A stretch of DNA of 22,468 nucleotides. It comes from SZUA-430 sp040381215. GTDB taxonomy: Bacteria; Pseudomonadota; Alphaproteobacteria; Micropepsales; Micropepsaceae. The position numbers were made by a program, and so were the translations under genes. The notes beneath the pieces are model-generated. The model saw nothing but the letters and a program-made list of their open reading frames with translations. It had not been told where the DNA came from and did not search any database. The stretch lies in NCBI GenBank assembly GCA_040381215.1, contig JBEIHO010000044.1:1-22468 (forward strand), given 5' to 3'. Position 1 is the stretch's first letter, and every line of letters begins with the position of its first letter. This document shows, one piece after another, positions 21,537 to 22,468 of the stretch.

Positions 21537-21907
21537 TTGCTGTCCTTCCTGCGCTTCGTGCCCGTGCCGTCATCCGCGATCAGTTCCGCGACGATGTCGA
21601 CAAGGCCATTCCAGTTCCCGACGAGGCGTGCGTAGAGCGCGCGTCCCTCGGGGCTCAGCTTGTAGTAGCGGCGGGGCGGGCCGTCCTCGATGCGCCATTC
21701 GCTGAGAAGCAGTCCCTGCGTTTCGAGGCGTCGCAGCAGCGGGTAGAGCGTGCCTTCCTCGATCTCCATGCCGCGCGACGCCAGCGACTGGCGCAACGAA
21801 TAGCCGTATTGCCACGTGCCAAGCTGGGAGAGGGCTGCGAGCACGATGACGCCGCGGCGCAGCTCGTGCTCCAGCTTGTCGTCGGGCGGTGGCTTGTTTG
21901 GTGGCAT
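21533..21907 (-). CDS. PadR-family transcriptional regulator
   Basis: This 124-residue winged-helix repressor starts MPPNKPPPDDKLEHELRRGV. The PadR signature is complete: LAALSQLGTWQYGYSLRQSL, GMEIEEGTLYPLLRRLETQG, then the wing and dimer parts SEWRIEDGPPRRYYKLSPEG. The short C-terminal end after about residue 95 puts it in the small, vinyl-phenol-reductase-like PadR-s2 class. I chose ATG 21907; a longer frame reaches 22141 but only through a repeat. The gene is translationally coupled to the HAAS membrane protein downstream. A promoter with a central dyad lies 26-54 bp upstream, consistent with autorepression. The inducing ligand is unknown. Confidence 0.93.
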   Translation of the reverse strand: MPPNKPPPDDKLEHELRRGVIVLAALSQLGTWQYGYSLRQSLASRGMEIEEGTLYPLLRRLETQGLLLSEWRIEDGPPRRYYKLSPEGRALYARLVGNWNGLVDIVAELIADDGTGTKRRKDSK

Positions 21908-21923
21908 ACCCAGTGTCGTCCTG

Positions 21924-21941
21924 TACTGTGTGACACTATGT
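21924..21941 (-). promoter_or_regulatory. Candidate PadR operator
   Basis: The dyad GTGT-G-ACAC (21928-21936) lies inside TACTGTGTGACACTATGT, with further outer AC/GT symmetry. It covers the predicted -10 (21933-21938), so bound PadR would block its own promoter. PadR-family sites are commonly palindromic with similar ACA/TGT arms; the assignment is an inference from position and symmetry. Confidence 0.55.
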
Positions 21942-21961
21942 ATGCAGGTGGAGGTTGTCAA
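21933..21961 (-). promoter_or_regulatory. Promoter of the padR operon
   Basis: On the minus strand the perfect -35 TTGACA (21956-21961) and the -10 TAGTGT (21933-21938) are exactly 17 bp apart. The start site lies near 21926, about 20 nt before the ATG. Confidence 0.7.
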
Positions 21962-21971
21962 TCGGGCAGGT

Positions 21972-22034
21972 CTCCCCTCCCGTGCAGCACCTGCGGTGCG
22001 CACGTACTCCCCTCGCTGAAGCGAGGGGAGAAAC
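21972..22034 (+). repeat. Modular palindromic repeat C
   Basis: It runs from CTCCCCTCCCGTGCAGCACC to GCGAGGGGAGAAAC. It has the hairpins GCAGCACCTGCGGTGC and CTCCCCTCGCT-GA-AGCGAGGGGAG, and an end GAAAC shared with repeat A. It is a third variant of the same build. Confidence 0.75.
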
Positions 22035-22063
22035 GAACTGAGATGTGAAGATACAAACGCTTG

Positions 22064-22130
22064 TTTCCTCCACCGCTTCAGCGGGGAGGTGGCTGCGCAT
22101 CGCGCTGGCGCGATGCTGGAGACGGAGGGG
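22064..22130 (-). repeat. Modular palindromic repeat B, copy 2
   Basis: It corresponds to B copy 1 (20056-20127) with small indels: the outer arm CCACCTCCCCGCTGAAGCGG and end GGTGGAGGAAA are the same, while the inner hairpin is changed (ATCGCGCCAGCGCGAT). It lies directly beside repeat A copy 2; in the other cluster the order is A then B. Confidence 0.8.
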
Positions 22131-22134
22131 GATC

Positions 22135-22212
22135 CCCCCATCGGGTGCAGCCTGCCTTCGCTGACGCTTCGGCACGCGCACCCACTTCCCCCGATGAATC
22201 GGGGGAAGAAAC
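22135..22212 (+). repeat. Modular palindromic repeat A, copy 2
   Basis: This 78-bp copy of A1 differs at four bases. It lies eight bases before the stop codon of the GST gene, again at the edge of a coding region. Confidence 0.85.
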
Positions 22213-22219
22213 GGGAAGG

Positions 22220-22468
22220 TCAGGCGTCCTGCTTCGCCATCGCGCGCTGGAAGGCGGGGCGGGTCATGAGGGCCTCGAGGTAGCGCAACGTGTTGGGCTT
22301 GTAGCGGGCATCAAGGCCCAGGCTGCGGCCGAGATAGAGGGCGAAGTGCACCGTGATGTCGGCCATGGTGAAGCGGTCGGCGCAGAGATATTGCCTTCCG
22401 CCCTCGAGTGCGCTTTCGACCGAGCGCAGGCGCGCGTTGAACCAGATGGCGTAGTCCTCGGCGGCCTG
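22220..22468 (-). CDS. Glutathione S-transferase, C-terminal part (5' end outside window)
   Basis: The last 82 codons of a glutathione S-transferase-like gene read in from the window edge. The visible peptide includes AAEDYAIWFNARLRSVESAL, then QYLCADRFTMADITVHFALY, and the ending NTLRYLEALMTRPAFQRAMA. The block DRFTMADI, with Asp at the helix cap, is the conserved N-capping motif of the GST C-terminal helical domain. The thioredoxin-like N-terminal half, which would show the catalytic residue and class, is not in the window. The stop codon is at 22220-22222, eight bases from repeat A copy 2. Substrate and class therefore cannot be assigned. Confidence 0.85.
   Translation of the reverse strand, partial: QAAEDYAIWFNARLRSVESALEGGRQYLCADRFTMADITVHFALYLGRSLGLDARYKPNTLRYLEALMTRPAFQRAMAKQDA

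Noticed and set aside
21908..22141. N-terminal extension of the PadR frame
   Set aside because: The extension translates repeats B and C and the promoter; the ATG at 21907 starts the conserved PadR sequence right after the promoter.

Overview
The window is a GC-rich chromosomal segment, most likely from an alphaproteobacterium. The evidence is the guaB–rsmB pair, the order ccmE–degP–response regulator–sensor kinase (a remnant of the alphaproteobacterial cycHJKL-degP-feuPQ arrangement), an FeS-type cryptochrome/photolyase whose cysteine spacing matches Agrobacterium PhrB, and short palindromic intergenic repeats of a type common in that class. Genus cannot be assigned from the sequence alone. 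I see no phage, transposase, CRISPR array or plasmid function.

Region 1 (1-6448, + strand) is housekeeping and envelope stress: the 3' part of guaB, then rsmB overlapping it by 4 bp, ccmE, a DegP-type periplasmic protease, and an OmpR-type regulator overlapping its sensor kinase. A hairpin separates degP from the two-component pair. Region 2 (6369-8626, - strand) is a two-gene operon, FAH-family hydrolase then a UMF1/Atg22-like MFS transporter; its end overlaps the kinase gene tail to tail. Region 3 (8627-10569, + strand) holds an HU-type DNA-binding protein with a hairpin in its leader and a good terminator, then a secreted protein with two EF-hand loops.

Region 4 (10561-13963) has a zinc-less MDR oxidoreductase and a small secreted Cys-containing protein (both -), tRNA-Pro(CGG) with a clear promoter (-), a membrane-anchored SMP-30/strictosidine-synthase-like protein (+) and tRNA-Gln(TTG) (+). 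About 600 bp without a gene (13964-14561) follows, filled with palindromic repeats.

Region 5 (14562-19899) is the most interesting: a SOUL haem-binding protein, a divergent FeS-BCP (6-4)-type photolyase, a 47-residue DUF2256 zinc-finger-like protein meeting it stop to stop, a c-type cytochrome, an SDR oxidoreductase and a class I CPD photolyase. It looks like a light-damage/redox neighbourhood with two different photolyase classes. Region 6 (19900-22468) holds a PadR repressor translationally coupled to a HAAS-type membrane protein, then a smaller membrane protein that resembles the C-terminal half of its neighbour, then the 3' end of a glutathione S-transferase gene. Modular palindromic repeats flank this operon on both sides.

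The most useful observations are the DUF2256/photolyase association, the partial duplication in the PadR–HAAS operon with a promoter-overlapping dyad, the loss of ccmF/ccmH from a conserved gene order, and the related repeat families in different orders and orientations.
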